64,000 nucleotides of DNA from Branchiostoma floridae (taxonomy: Eukaryota; Chordata; Leptocardii; Amphioxiformes; Branchiostomatidae), in NCBI RefSeq assembly GCF_000003815.2, contig NC_049996.1, forward strand, positions 14,487,149 to 14,551,148, in the 5' to 3' direction. A model generated the notes under the pieces. It did no database searches. It was not told the origin of the DNA and saw only the letters and a list, made by a program, of their open reading frames with translations. Positions 33,901-45,100 of this stretch are shown here, piece after piece. Position numbers and translations under genes: made by a program. Position 1 is the first letter of the stretch. Every line of letters begins with the position of its first letter.

Positions 33901-36900
33901 AACTTCCTCCCTGGAAGAAAAAAGTCATTATTTTTTGTTTAAAACTATGACCATTGTTCATATGATATTGAGTCAAGTTGAACTGATTTAATGCAAAGTT
34001 AAATATTTTACCTAGTACCCCGAACTATTTCAATAACGTGGAAGGGTTTGGTATCATACCGCACCCTTCCACGTTTAGATAACACTACCTGAAACGTCTT
34101 ACTTGGAAAATAGCAATTCAAAAAGCTAAATTGAAGTTTAGCTTCATGATGAAATGAATGATGATGAAATTATGATTGTTTTTAGGATATTGAAGCGAGT
34201 TGGTCGCGGAAACCACAACAGTACGAGGCACGTCGAAAGAAGGAGAAAGCGAGGAAGAACTCGATGGCCTGTTACCACGTGGTTGTGATGGTCTTTCTTT
34301 TCATCATCACCGGTGGAGTGGCATACCTGGGTAAGGCAATATATCTAGAACTAAAGGAATTACTACCAGGATAACCCTAGTCATGTATAGCCAGTTAAAT
34401 GCCATCAAGTTGTACACATACGTTCATATATTATCTTTCAAAAGCCTTCTCAAAATCTGAATGCTTGAACTACAAAAACTGCCTCAAAATCTGCAAAGTC
34501 AAAGTTAACAGTTTTGATTTTGAGAATGCTTTTGAGGCAATCTGACGCAAGTTTTGCCTATGTCATCTCTGTTGTGAAAGTAACAGTGTTCCCCTATAAG
34601 AGAGGATTAGCAGAAGTCAGATAACTTGCTAAACCCTACGTATATATATATATATATATATATATATACGTAGGGTTTAACAAGTTAAATATATATGAAT
34701 ACTAGCCTATGACCAAAAGCGCACAACAACGTACAACAGAGGTGATAGTTGCTATATTTGCCATACAAAAGCAATCGCCATAAAAGCTTTTAATTTGTTA
34801 ACCAAGCACAGAAAAATCTAAATCGTCCGTCATATATTGATTTTGTACTTGTTTGTCTCAACCTACAGTGTACAATGGAACAGATACATCTTCTTACCTC
34901 CGCAGGCCTCAGTTTGGTGAGTGTTTCTTTCATTATCTTTTACATGATTACATCTAACTTCTGTTAATCTTGGCTTACTCCCAGTTTCATGTGTATACAA
35001 AAAAAGGAAATGGCCACATAATCTGTTTGATTAGGCACACAAACGTAAAAAACGTAACATGCAACTAAGAACTAGAAGTGACCTCTAGGTCGCTAGCACT
35101 GTTTACACAATATGAACGCACAACTACAGGGTTATATTAAAATTGCTTATCCGCACATGTTCTTATCATAGGTTCATGAGACTGCACAGTGTACGTGTGC
35201 AAATATTTGTCATCAAAATACCGGAGTCAAGTCAGCAGTGTGACCATTTTGGCTCATTCAATAACACTGTGGGAAAAGCAGGAATGGTGCAGCTTTTCAA
35301 TTACCAGCTGTTAGCAAAAATGCAAAGTAATATCACCACAAACATGCACTGCGTTGTTTTGCGTTGCTGCCTGTGTGACCAATTATTGGTAATCTATCAG
35401 CCACCTTCGGGTTACCTGGAACGTATAAGATTAGAGAGAACAACTAGTCCTTGACTTTGTTAGCTTTTATCTCAAACTGGACCGACTTGGTTTGGACTAG
35501 TTGATACTTGATCGGACCTTGTTTTTCAGACCCGGTTGACATGTTCCTATTTGGAACCTTACTTTAATGTTGACTTCATGTGTGATTTTAACGGATAGTC
35601 TGTAGTTCTTCTTTGGCCGACCCCTGCGCCTCTTTTCCTGTGGATAAAGGATAAAAAGATTAATATTGAACGAATGAATGAAAGACCTTTATGATACATT
35701 TATGCACAAACAAGCTACGTACAGGTCATAGCGATAGGACACAATATGAGAAAGGTGGTATCTTATAACATCTACAGAGACTACTACATGCTAGTATGTA
35801 CAGGTTCAACTTCTCGCTTCTTCAGACAGTTGTAAACCTAAAGCTAGTTGTAATCAAAAATACATTTTTTATTTTACATGCTCCGTCTCGGCAGATGCCT
35901 GTCCGTGTAAGAACGGAGGCAGCTGTACCGAAGGTCCCAGCGGGTCCATCTGTACCTGTGCAGAAGGTTGGACAGGAGCCACATGTGAAACAGGTATGTG
36001 TAGATATCTAAAACTATAATTAACAATAAATAATAATCATAAAATCTAGATCAAGGCAGCAAAGACTTACCGTGATACTAAACTGCCTAAGTGCTTAGGC
36101 CATTGACTTGACCATTTTTTCTTTGTCCGTCAATAAGATGCTCCTGTTCTCTAGTTTCCGCTGTCTTAAAACTCAGCCCTGAGTCTTTTGTGACATACTG
36201 GTATGTTGACGACAATCTGTACAATATGAGATATATGTTGACAAATTATTTACAAAACACAATACTTATGAAACATGTGACTGTATAAAACATTTGTCTC
36301 TTTAGAGTTGTTCTGCGCAAGCCAGCCTTGTGGGCATGGAGGAGTCTGTCTGGACGGTGCCAACGGCTTCTACTGTTTCTGTGACGAAGGGTGGGACGGT
36401 AAGCAGTGCGAAACAGGTAAAAGCACATTTATTTATCTATTCATATACTTCGTCTCAAGTAAGTGTGATATACATGTACAAGTCGTGGACAGCCTATTCT
36501 ACTATGTAGCGAAAGACCAGAAGACCCATTTAATAAAGAACTGATATGATCCCATCTTTGAAAACAGAAGATGTTAGACTATAATCCTTGCTATCTCTCA
36601 GTACCGAAAATGAATACAAGAGATCATACCATTCTTGTGTGCTATATATTGTTTCTACATCACTGATTATACACAAAATGGCTCAACTTATTACATGTTT
36701 CCACAGACGTTGACGAATGTAAAAACAACCCGTGTGGCACGAATCAACAGTGTATCAATCAGCCTGGCGACTACACATGCAACTGCACCCAGGGATACGA
36801 CGGGAAACCTTGCAAGGGTAAGACATTTTTAGACGCAGATTCTTAAGGAGGAAATCTTTTTACATTTGAAAATAAGTTTCCAGACACTGATTTGAAATGA

Positions 36901-39430
36901 GGAAAAAGTCTTCTTAGATCTGAAAATCAGTATCAAGATGACTCTCCAAAGACGTTTTTCTTACTTCACTTCCACTGTGCCACACTGTTGTAAAACTGCT
37001 TGGGTCCCACAGATCAAGACGCTGACAGTTTCTACCAGTCTTCTCAGTCTATAGGACTGAGAATATAGAGCTTCCAACATTTCATTTGCTTTAGCAACAG
37101 CGACTCCAAGTCAATATCTACAGCAACACTTTTCCATAAGGCAGAGAGTCCGTGTAAACTGTATCCAGCAAAACCATTTTCTTGCTTATGTCAGTGATTT
37201 TATTATGATGTGTGAAAAAACACATCGACAAGCTAAGTCATTAACCACACCTGTGCTTTACGACATACGACACGAATTCTCAAAATTTAATGTGATAATC
37301 GTACATCCTTCCCACAGATGTCAACGAGTGCGAAGCTACACCTTACCCTTGTCACGTCAACGCGACCTGCACCAACACTGATGGAAGTTACTCCTGCTCC
37401 TGCAAGTCAGGCTTCAGTGGGGACGGAGATAACTGTGCAGGTAACATAGCCTGTTGGCAGACGTTTTTAACAACTTAGCTATATAATCGTGTATAACCCG
37501 GGTATATGAATATCAAAAGTGATACGACAGGCAATAGTTTGAATAAAGGTGCATTTTAAGGACATTTTAAGATCAGAAATTTACTAATCGCTAAAAGTGT
37601 TATATCTGGGTATCTTAATATTACAAGTGATTCGGCATGGAATATTTTGGATAAAAGTACAGCAGTTATAATGATAATCCTAGCCTGGTATACAGTACCA
37701 TGGAAGGAGTGGATCCATTGTATACTACACCAGCAGCTTACGGATGTACCAAGTTGTATGTACTTTTGCCTTGACTGTGAACACATTTGTTGCAATTCTT
37801 AAAAATTATTTTTTAGATGATGAAAGTAAACAATGTTATTATATTAACGCACGATGTTATTTTCCTACAGATGTCGACGAGTGCTCCTTTCTCGGTCGAT
37901 GTCCAGCCAACTCAAACTGTGTCAATACTATTGGCAGTTACTACTGCGATTGTCACCAAGGATACGGTGGACCATCTTGTACAGGTAAGGATTGAATGCA
38001 TAGTGTTCATTACAGCAGGAGTGGCTCAGATCTAGACTTGTTTCTCAACATTGCCTCCCACAAATATCCATCAGGCAGTGGTAACATGTATATGTGAATG
38101 AAAAAGTATATACTGTATGTTATAGTTGTCCCCACAGTTCTGATGCTATATCCTGTAGTTTGTTAGATCCGTAAAGCTATTCACGGATATAGTTCGTCAT
38201 ATCTATGGTATGCTGAAGTGACTTCCTCTCGGAAATCTAATGGTTACAAGAATATCTAAAAGATAATCACATTCAAAGCTCGTACCCATTTTGAAAATTC
38301 ATGGTGAGACGTAAAAGACCTACGCATGTAGCGTTCCGCATACTATTTTGTTGTATTGATCTATGATTTCAAATTAATCTATAACTAAAACGGGTTTCAT
38401 TTTTTCTATAGAAGTAACTACAACGCCTCCGCCATCTACAGCAAGTTCCACAACAACAACGACCTTGAACACCTTCACTGGTACTGTGACTACAACAACG
38501 GCGGCACCCACAACACCGGGAACAACGGCGGAGCCAACAACACCCGGGACAACAGAGGCACCAACAACCACAGAGCCAAGCCCAGACATCGGCTGGACAA
38601 ATGGGCAAAGCGTTGCAAACAATAACATCATCTACGCCAACGGCACTAGCGACATTAGAGACAGCGGCTGGAAAGTAGATACCACTATTGATCAAGAAAT
38701 CAGTGAAGCTGTCAATCACACAGGACACCAGTCTTGGTACTATAAGAGTGGTATAAACCCTGTTAATCCACCTGCTCCCGGAGACAAAACACCCTTCTCT
38801 CCCGGACTCAGCGTTAAAGTCGGACGGTCGGACAGCGCCTACACCGGCGACGCGGACTCTTTCTACGTGTCCTTCTGGTTCAAAATGGCGCATGATGGCA
38901 GTGACAGATACGGAGACGGGACTCGGATGTTGGTCGTAGCGGGAGACCCAGACGGTACAGACGCCTCGTCAAACTACCTAGAGATCAATTTTCCCTACAG
39001 ATTCAACGCCAAGGTAGAAATTCGAACCAAGGAAAGCCATCCTAGTTATGCAGAATGCGCGCAGAGCAAGGACTGCGGCGATGACTTTGGTTTGATCTAT
39101 ACCACCATAGCCAACAGGCTTGATCCCACCACCTGGCACCATGTTGAGATGACCCTCCGCTCCCGGCCCCAAGACTACATGGACGAGTGGTTCTATGTCA
39201 TCGACGGGGACACGGCAAACCCTTCGCAAGGAGGCGCTTTTTACAAAACCCAGCAGTACGACGAAGACCGGTACCTGTACGTCAACAGGGTGTCGTTCAT
39301 TGACATCAGTAGCGAGAGTGTCAACAGAAAGAAAGGAATCTACTTCGATGACATCAGCTATAAAGCCTACAATTCATCCAATCCCGCCTTGGTCCTTGAC
39401 GAATACAGCACCTCTTTTGAACCAGTTTAG
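27911..39430 (+). CDS. Gene B: type II membrane protein with five EGF domains, mucin-like linker and terminal jelly-roll-like domain
   Basis: Exons: 27911-27985 (ATG), 34186-34330, 34869-34916, 35895-35993, 36306-36416, 36707-36817, 37318-37440, 37871-37984, 38412-39430 (TAG). Phases all match and the sum is 1845 nt, 614 residues. The tail is followed by a strongly basic stretch (YEARRKKEKARKNSM), a helix at about 53-73 (YHVVVMVFLFIITGGVAYL), and a stem (VYNGTDTSSYLRRPQF). EGF1-2 are plain (NGGSC; FCASQPCGHGG), while EGF3-5 start DVDEC or DVNEC and look calcium-binding. The last exon opens with about 60 residues of Thr/Pro linker (PTTPGTT units, likely O-glycosylated). The first intron is 6.2 kb and starts with a tandem repeat that copies the donor region. 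EGF5 is close in sequence to the second EGF of gene C. Function is unknown; an extracellular ligand-binding receptor is the likeliest inference. Confidence 0.85.
27986..28585. repeat. Intron-1 tandem repeat including splice-donor copies
   Basis: The intron opens gtgagttagaatcacattt and about 175 bp later (28161) repeats gtgagttagaatcatattt. Both units continue tttaa.gtttaacgggcagttggtg, caaggaaacgcat, then a ttgtaccatatgtta-like end. A third, more diverged unit runs to about 28585. The first bases of each of the first two units are a perfect donor. Confidence 0.75.
28925..29115 (-). mobile_element. tRNA-like SINE copy (reverse)
   Basis: Read on the minus strand it has gggaaacacgg, tttcctcacttcaccc, aaaaatgggtacctgacttcagttggggaggtaaaaggc and ctaaggcac-type words in the same order as the copy at 24835-25060. 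Confidence 0.5.
29960..30173. mobile_element. Harbinger-like MITE, GCGGTCAC family (copy 2)
   Basis: Perfect ends GGGCGCGGTCACATAG and CTATGTGACCGCGCCC, flanked by TAA (29957-29959 and 30174-30176). It is 214 bp, noncoding, and sits in intron 1 of gene B. Confidence 0.75.
30485..30750. mobile_element. Probable foldback element
   Basis: tattcaggtccgtatgaggtccgta near 30490 is the near-complement of tacggacctcatacgtacggacttgaata near 30713. The ends are inverted and about 200 bp apart. The target duplication is unclear. Confidence 0.45.
31236..31407. mobile_element. Palindromic MITE
   Basis: Outer arms atggaccgatcc and ggatcggtccat (31238-31249, 31395-31406). An inner, nearly perfect hairpin tctatttcgaacacctccgtcaaaa / tttttgacggaggtgttcgaaatagaa spans about 31288-31365. 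Confidence 0.6.
31617..31999. repeat. 65-bp direct repeats flanking an inverted-repeat element
   Basis: ggggtcttgatcaga then tgtccctttcaatttctttaaca.atgtt.gtaa occurs at 31617-31680 and again at 31935-31999. Between them, tgcactctcaatgcacttgcgtcaagcttgcgtcact (31684 on) and its complement (to 31928) form a hairpin element of about 250 bp. Confidence 0.6.
32370..32600 (+). mobile_element. tRNA-like SINE copy
   Basis: ttgtgccattccatttggaaag, cgactttcctcgctcc, aaaatgggtacctgatttaggttggggaggtacaaggtgg, gagagggatgg, cctccaataccgtgtc, gtggatagcagtcc. The preceding 32300-32370 contains another inverted insertion (gcagtcttggaaggggc / gccccgttccgaagactgc). Confidence 0.55.
34036..34078. repeat. Short hairpin in gene B intron
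   Basis: aacgtggaagggt and acccttccacgtt are exact complements around a short loop. Confidence 0.6.
34623..34686. repeat. AT-cored palindrome
   Basis: aacttgctaaaccctacg, then about 28 bp of (TA)n, then cgtagggtttaacaagtt: a near-perfect 64-bp inverted repeat capable of cruciform formation, 290 bp after the membrane-helix exon of gene B. Confidence 0.8.
35675..35770 (-). mobile_element. Retroelement 3'-end remnant
   Basis: On the minus strand it reads gtgtcctatcgctatgacctgtacgtagc...gcataaatgtatcataaaggtctttcattc. This resembles the 3' end of the element at 57185-57470 (gtgtcctgtacttagcc...caataaaggtcttcattca). Confidence 0.35.
38412..39430 (+). CDS. Gene B terminal exon: Thr/Pro linker plus jelly-roll-like domain
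   Basis: 339 codons including the stop. After the linker the domain runs GWTNGQSV, SGWKVD, GHQSWYYKSG, KTPFSPGLSVKVGRSD, YTGDADSFYVSFWFK, YGDGTRMLVVAGDPDG, SSNYLEINFPYR, VEIRTKESHPSYAEC, DCGDDFGLIYTT, TTWHHVEMTL, EWFYVIDG, YVNRVSF, GIYFDDISYKAY, LDEYSTSFEPV. From KTPFSPG onward it is almost identical to the terminal exon of gene C. The upstream part is clearly more diverged. Confidence 0.85.
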
Positions 39431-39547
39431 AAAATGGAACTAAGTCAGATCGTCAATTGGGAGATGCTGTTTTAAACCTAGTGCATCTTTTGATAGCTAG
39501 TGGTGTTATGTGCAGTTCCTAAGTTAAGATAGGTCCCCCCAAACAAT

Positions 39548-39553
39548 AATAAA
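39548..39553 (+). terminator. Poly(A) signal of gene B
   Basis: AATAAA 118 nt after the gene B stop codon, followed by an A-rich segment. Confidence 0.55.
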
Positions 39554-40290
39554 ACAAGAATGCAAAGCGCTTACTTGTGTATTGCAGATAAACTCGCATA
39601 CGCTGTACCGGTAGGTTTGGGATACTTTAATGTGGTGATGCCCACACAATGATGTAACGGTCTCTTTAAAACTTTTCACGACCTGTGGTCGATAAAAGAG
39701 TGTGTCTTAATAGCAATAGTATATAGCATATATCTCTATATGTTAATATTTGTGTTTTCCATACAGCTTGTACAACTGAAGTCATAAGGCTAATATATAT
39801 ATATATTGTATGCAGGTAGCTATTGTTAGGCATATTAACATAATGTCCAATAGTACTAATATTGGACTAATGGTGGCAACACAAAGTTGAGTTGTGAATG
39901 TATACTTTCTAGACATCAATAAACTGAAAGCAAATATTTTGACCCATGTGTGACGTATTTTTCTTAATAGATTTAGCTGCCAATTAACTTTGAAGTGTGA
40001 CAGATAGATTTCTATCGTCATGGGTTGGTCTGGTATCGAAACCAACACTACAAGATACAAAAGCACAAAACAAACACATACTTTAATCTTGCCTAAACAG
40101 GGAAACATGTAAACACAGGCAAATACTACAGAAGATAGTGGTGTTAGTTTGAGGCACTTCTTATTCACACTCGCATATCAGTTTGTCTGATTGATTGATT
40201 GTTGTTATTTTATGAATTTAGGCGAAAAACAAGCTATTAGAGTATGAAATTCGGTATGAATGGGCAGGGGTATAACTGTTTGAAAAGGAT

Positions 40291-40340
<50 letters not shown>
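40291..40340. repeat. (TG)n microsatellite
   Basis: Fifty bp of gtgtgt with one gagt interruption. Confidence 0.95.
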
Positions 40341-40342
<2 letters not shown>

Positions 40343-40710
40343 GAGTTTGAAATGAAAGCACTTCTAATTGTGGTATTATGTTTTGTATTATTGCAGTAGA
40401 AACTACAAAAGGTGGTATTTTCAACATGTGACAAAATGACAAGTAGCTAATCGTGTTTGGCAGCCTTAACCCTAAGAGTACCGTACTTGTTTTACCAAAT
40501 CGTTCCAAATTTCAAGGGCTAAATATCAACTGCGGATTCAGCTAACGATTCATTGATTCACTGTTCTGAATGTGCATATTTCTATATATGGCCTATAGAT
40601 TCAATGCTACAGACGTAAGGATACAAAGGTTTGCAGAATATGTAATCAAACTAAGTCATATCATCTTTCGGTACTGTCCCAGAAAATAGAGAGAGTCAAC
40701 CAATACAATC

Positions 40711-40716
40711 TTTATT
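40711..40716 (-). terminator. Possible poly(A) signal of gene C
   Basis: TTTATT on the plus strand (AATAAA on minus), about 480 nt beyond the gene C stop. It is the nearest canonical hexamer I found on the minus strand; the distance makes it uncertain. Confidence 0.3.
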
Positions 40717-40988
40717 GCATACATGTTTAATGATTTACAGACGTCATGTATGTAGCTTTGGCATCAAGTAGTAACTCACGATAGGCTTGCTACCGATAAT
40801 TAGTTCCTTAATCTATGCCAGCTTGCTACATGCCTGCTTATTTCTTCAAACATTTTATCACATGGTTTGGACAGCATGTGTGTAACCAGAAATTTAGAAT
40901 CAGTATATCGGAAGCCAAACTCACACACTCGTTGTCATAAACATGCCCGCAGGCCGACTTTTGAGCTTTCATGAATAAACAAAGGTTC

Positions 40989-41021
40989 AAACAAACAAAC
41001 AAACAAACAAACAAACAAACA
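40989..41021. repeat. (CAAA)n microsatellite
   Basis: Eight units of caaa. Confidence 0.95.
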
Positions 41022-41196
41022 ATTATACAGAATAAAAACAGGCAGTGTGCACTCTTGAAGAATCGCATTGCCATTAATATTGAGATTGGAGATTGAACCT
41101 TTAAAACAGCTTACATTACACATTATGTTAATGCTTTGGGGTTGGATGTACGACAACTTCAGACCTATGTTGAAATTACACATTACAATTTCCAGT

Positions 41197-42119
41197 TTAG
41201 TTTTCAATTGGTTCAAAAGAGGTGCTGTATTCGTCAAGAACCAAGGCGGGATTGGATGAATTGTAGGCTTTATAGTTGATGTCATCGAAGTAGATTCCTT
41301 TCTTTCTGTTGTTGCTACTGATGTCAATGAACGACACCCTGTTGACGTACAAGTAGCGACCTTCGTCGTACTGCTGGGTTTTGTAAAAAGCGCCTCCTTG
41401 CGAAGGGTTTGCCGTGTCCCCGTCGATGACATAGAACCACTCGTCCATGTAGTCTTGGGGCCGGGAGCGGAGGGTCATCTCAACATGGTGCCAGGTGGTG
41501 GGATCAAGCCTGTTGGCTATGGTGGTATAGATCAAACCAAAGTCATCGCCGCAGTCCTTGCTCTGCGCGCATTCTGCATAACTAGGATGGCTTTCCTTGG
41601 TTCGAATTTCTACCTTGGCGTTGAATCTGTAGGGAAAATTGATCTCTAGGTAGTTTGACGAGGCGTCTGTACCGTCTGGGTCTCCCGCTACGACCAACAT
41701 CCGAGTCCCGTCTCCGTATCTGTCACTGCCATCATGCGCCATTTTGAACCAGAAGGACACGTAGAACGAGTCCGCGTCGCCGGTGTAGGCGCCGTCCGTC
41801 CGTCCGACTTTAACACTGAGTCCGGGAGAGAAGGGTGTTTTGTCTCCAGGCCCAGATGGATTACCAGCGTTTGTACCACTCTTATAATGCCAAGACTGGT
41901 GCCCTGTGTGATTGACAGCATCAGTGATTTCTTCATCAATTGTGGGATCTACTTTCCATCCGCTGTTGATGTAGCCACTAACGCCGTCGGTGTAGATGAT
42001 GTTATGTATTTGAACGCTTTGTCCATTTCCCCAGCCGACGTGTGGCGTTGGCTGTCCCGCAGTTGTAGCCACCATCACAGTGGTTGTCTCTTCTGTTGTT
42101 GTAATGGTCGTTGATGTCG
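41197..42119 (-). CDS. Gene C terminal exon: Thr-rich linker plus jelly-roll-like domain
   Basis: 307 codons including the stop. The linker is TSTTITTTEETTT, shorter than in gene B. The domain starts GWGNGQSV and follows the gene B order throughout. Compared with B it lacks two residues (SSNNRKK against SSESVNRKK) and ends SFEPIEN. From about 41830 down to 41215 it is nearly identical to 38790-39420 on the opposite strand. Confidence 0.85.
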
Positions 42120-45100
42120 CTAACAACGGGAATGTGATAAAACATTTTAGATTTTTGTTGTTGCCGGATCTACTACTAAGGCTAACGTCACATTTCTAAA
42201 CCGGGGCCAGGCCGGGCTGTTTGTTGAAACGAAAAATAGAAATGTATACGTAAACATATACACAAACAGTACCGACGACTATTCTCTTAACGTCTTGTAT
42301 AGTTCGGTGTCCTTTAAATCATGCATTTCGTCCCCGAAAGCTGCCCGACCGGTCCCCGGGTTGGAAATGTGACGTAGGCCTAAGCTGGTGAATATTACAC
42401 AGAACACCCTGCCTGCAGATGCGTTTGTCTATGCCAATACGAAATGTCTTACTGATCCATGGATTTGGACTTGGATACTCAAAGGACGGAGTGTGTAAGA
42501 GTGAAACATAGGTGGTCTTACCTGTACAGCTTGGGCCACTATGTCCAGAATGACATTGGCAGGAGAAACTGCCAATTACATTGATGCAGTCTGAGTTGAC
42601 TGGGCATCGACCGAGGAAGGCACACTCGTCTACATCTGTAGAAGATACAAAATATACGTCTATAAGCATCTGCGGACAAATGAAGATGCTATTGGTATAC
42701 AGGTAGGTGTTCTGTAAATAGAAATCCGGCAGGGATATATTGTGAAGGTGGACATAGACTGAAGCTGATGTCCGGTAGCTATTATATAATAGTTGTGTCT
42801 TTTGAAGATAGACGAATGTGTATGTATGGACATACCTTGACAATAGAAGCCGTCGCCAGTATAGCCAGTATTGCAGGTACATGTGTAACTGTCATCGTTC
42901 TTCACACAGGTTGCATGGTTGTCACACTGGTTCTTGTCACATGGATCTTCTGCAGTTAAGTTGACGATTCAAGTATTATGCTGATTCGTTGATAAAGTTC
43001 AAGTATCCAGAAATTCATCAGACTCCAGAAAGTTATGAATGTCATTATGTCATTATGTCAGAAAGTTATGAATGTCATTAAATTCTGGGCTTCATATCCA
43101 CTACACAGTACAATAAATCATTAAAAAACTGAATCTTAGTCACACAGTATCTACCTACCTTTGGAAGTATTGCAGTTGTTGAGCTGCTCGGTCAGCTGCA
43201 TCACCTGCAACTGCAGTTCAGCCGTGCTCAGACCGTGCTGTTCCTGTAGGTCGGACAGCACGCCGGACAGGTTGGACAGCTGGGTGTGGTAGACCTGCAG
43301 CAGCAAGGCGTCAGCACTGGAAAAAAAATGAAAAGCCATGTCAATGGGAGTGGGTTATATTATTAGCATCAACAGCGCAAAAGATAGAGGTAAAGTTGGA
43401 CCACAGACTGAGGATGAAACATGACACTTGTTAACGTTGTTAGCTTGGAGTGTATTGCGACCTTGCTAGGGCTCACGTGTTTAGCCAAGCACACAGGGTC
43501 ATCCCTACTCTTTTCTTTAAGTGCGCTGTCAAGGTGAACCTTGACAACAGCACACCTCTTTCGAAATATAGTTCTTCCATTGATATCAGAAGGACGATCA
43601 CATAATTATTACATGTACTTATCCGAACAAAGAGGCCCATCTAATTTTACATCCTACCTGTATTGCCCTGCACTGGTATGCAGACCTTTGTTGACAAACC
43701 TATTTGTTTTTATTTGGTAACTTCAGTTGAATGGAATCAGTAATACTATTGATTTAACACATACGAGTACATATATGTATGGATGCTATTCTAGGTGGAT
43801 ACGTTATACCAGTTTATCGAAAGTTAACGGCAAGTTATTGGTATTAAGGGTAATCGGAAGTACAAGGTAGAAAATAACATGTGATAATGGACAGTGATTA
43901 GCGCTTGTGTAAATAGAGACGCAGCCCAATGGAATACTAGTTTTGAATATATCTAGACTTATTTATACACTGTACTTAGCTCATGAAGACAAATCATCTA
44001 TAGTTATATACATTTATCTGTAAATGCATGGTGTCTTATAAGGATAAAAAATAATCAGGGTACCTGTCAGCTTGCAGCTGCGGAAGCAGGCCGACCAGAG
44101 TCTGTACCTCATCCCGTATGCCGGAGAAGTACTCCGTCAGCAGGAGTTGGCGGTCAGCCTCCAGCACGTCCAGCTGTGACGTCAGGTTATGGATCAACGT
44201 CATGGTCGTCTGGATGTCAAGGGCGCTACTCGTCCTACAAAATATAAAATATATTCAAATCTATTGAAAAGAATAGTGTCTTGTAAAAAACTTACGATCT
44301 GATCGTATCAAGAAATATCTTTACCATCTACACAACGCTATGATGGGAATTTTGCGCTTACTGTTAAATCATTTTGGGCAATATATGGACGTCACAATAT
44401 ATGGGCGATGGGGGGGGGGGGCATTTTTGTCTTATCTTGCCCATGTTTATATAACTATGATGGAAGTATATTCTTCAATCTTTTCTTTCCGCCCCCTAGT
44501 CAGTATTTTACTGCAACTAAGGTTACCATACACTTTACAAGTCGTCTCTTTGTATACAACAAATGTTTACAGATATCGCTGTGGCATGTTAAAAACCTTT
44601 GCGATAAAAATCCTCTACATACCTTCAGTCTTTTCTTTCCGCCCCCCTAGTCAGTATCTCAGTGCAACTGAGGTTACCATACACCCTGCAAGTCGTCTCT
44701 TTGTATAAAACAAATGTTTGCCACTATCACTGTGGCATGTTAAAATCTTTTGTGATAGAGTCGCTTACATACCTGTTAGCCAGTTGATGCACCAGGGTAG
44801 TCAGGTTAGCCACCTGCGCCTCCAGGTCTTTGATGTAGTGATATTTGGCGTCGTCTGAGCAGACGTCAGGTGACGGCGCCAGGACGGTACAGGTACAGTG
44901 GCCTGACGTGTCCTCGGACGTGCTGTGGACGTAGTACGTGTCACGGGAGCCGTGGACCTGGGCCAGTGTGGGGAGGGGTGGGGTGTGTGGGGCAAGAGTA
45001 AAGTATTCGTTACATTATGAAGATGAGACCGAGACTTGTTTAGCCACTGCTGGAAAACCTTTTGTCTGGAACCTGAACGGTAACAGTCGATAATGAAGAT

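Larger units (their letters stand above)
39431..41196. other. Convergent interval between genes B and C
   Basis: Contains the gene B poly(A) signal, a (TG)n tract (40291-40340) and (CAAA)n (40989-41021). No exon is visible. It includes the inferred axis of the inverted duplication (about 40.3 kb), but no long palindrome is left in the noncoding DNA. Confidence 0.5.

Noticed and set aside
38369-38893. Minus-strand open frame of 174 codons, mirrored by 41734-42114 on plus
   Set aside because: These are antisense shadows of the B and C terminal exons, produced by their codon composition and duplicated with them.
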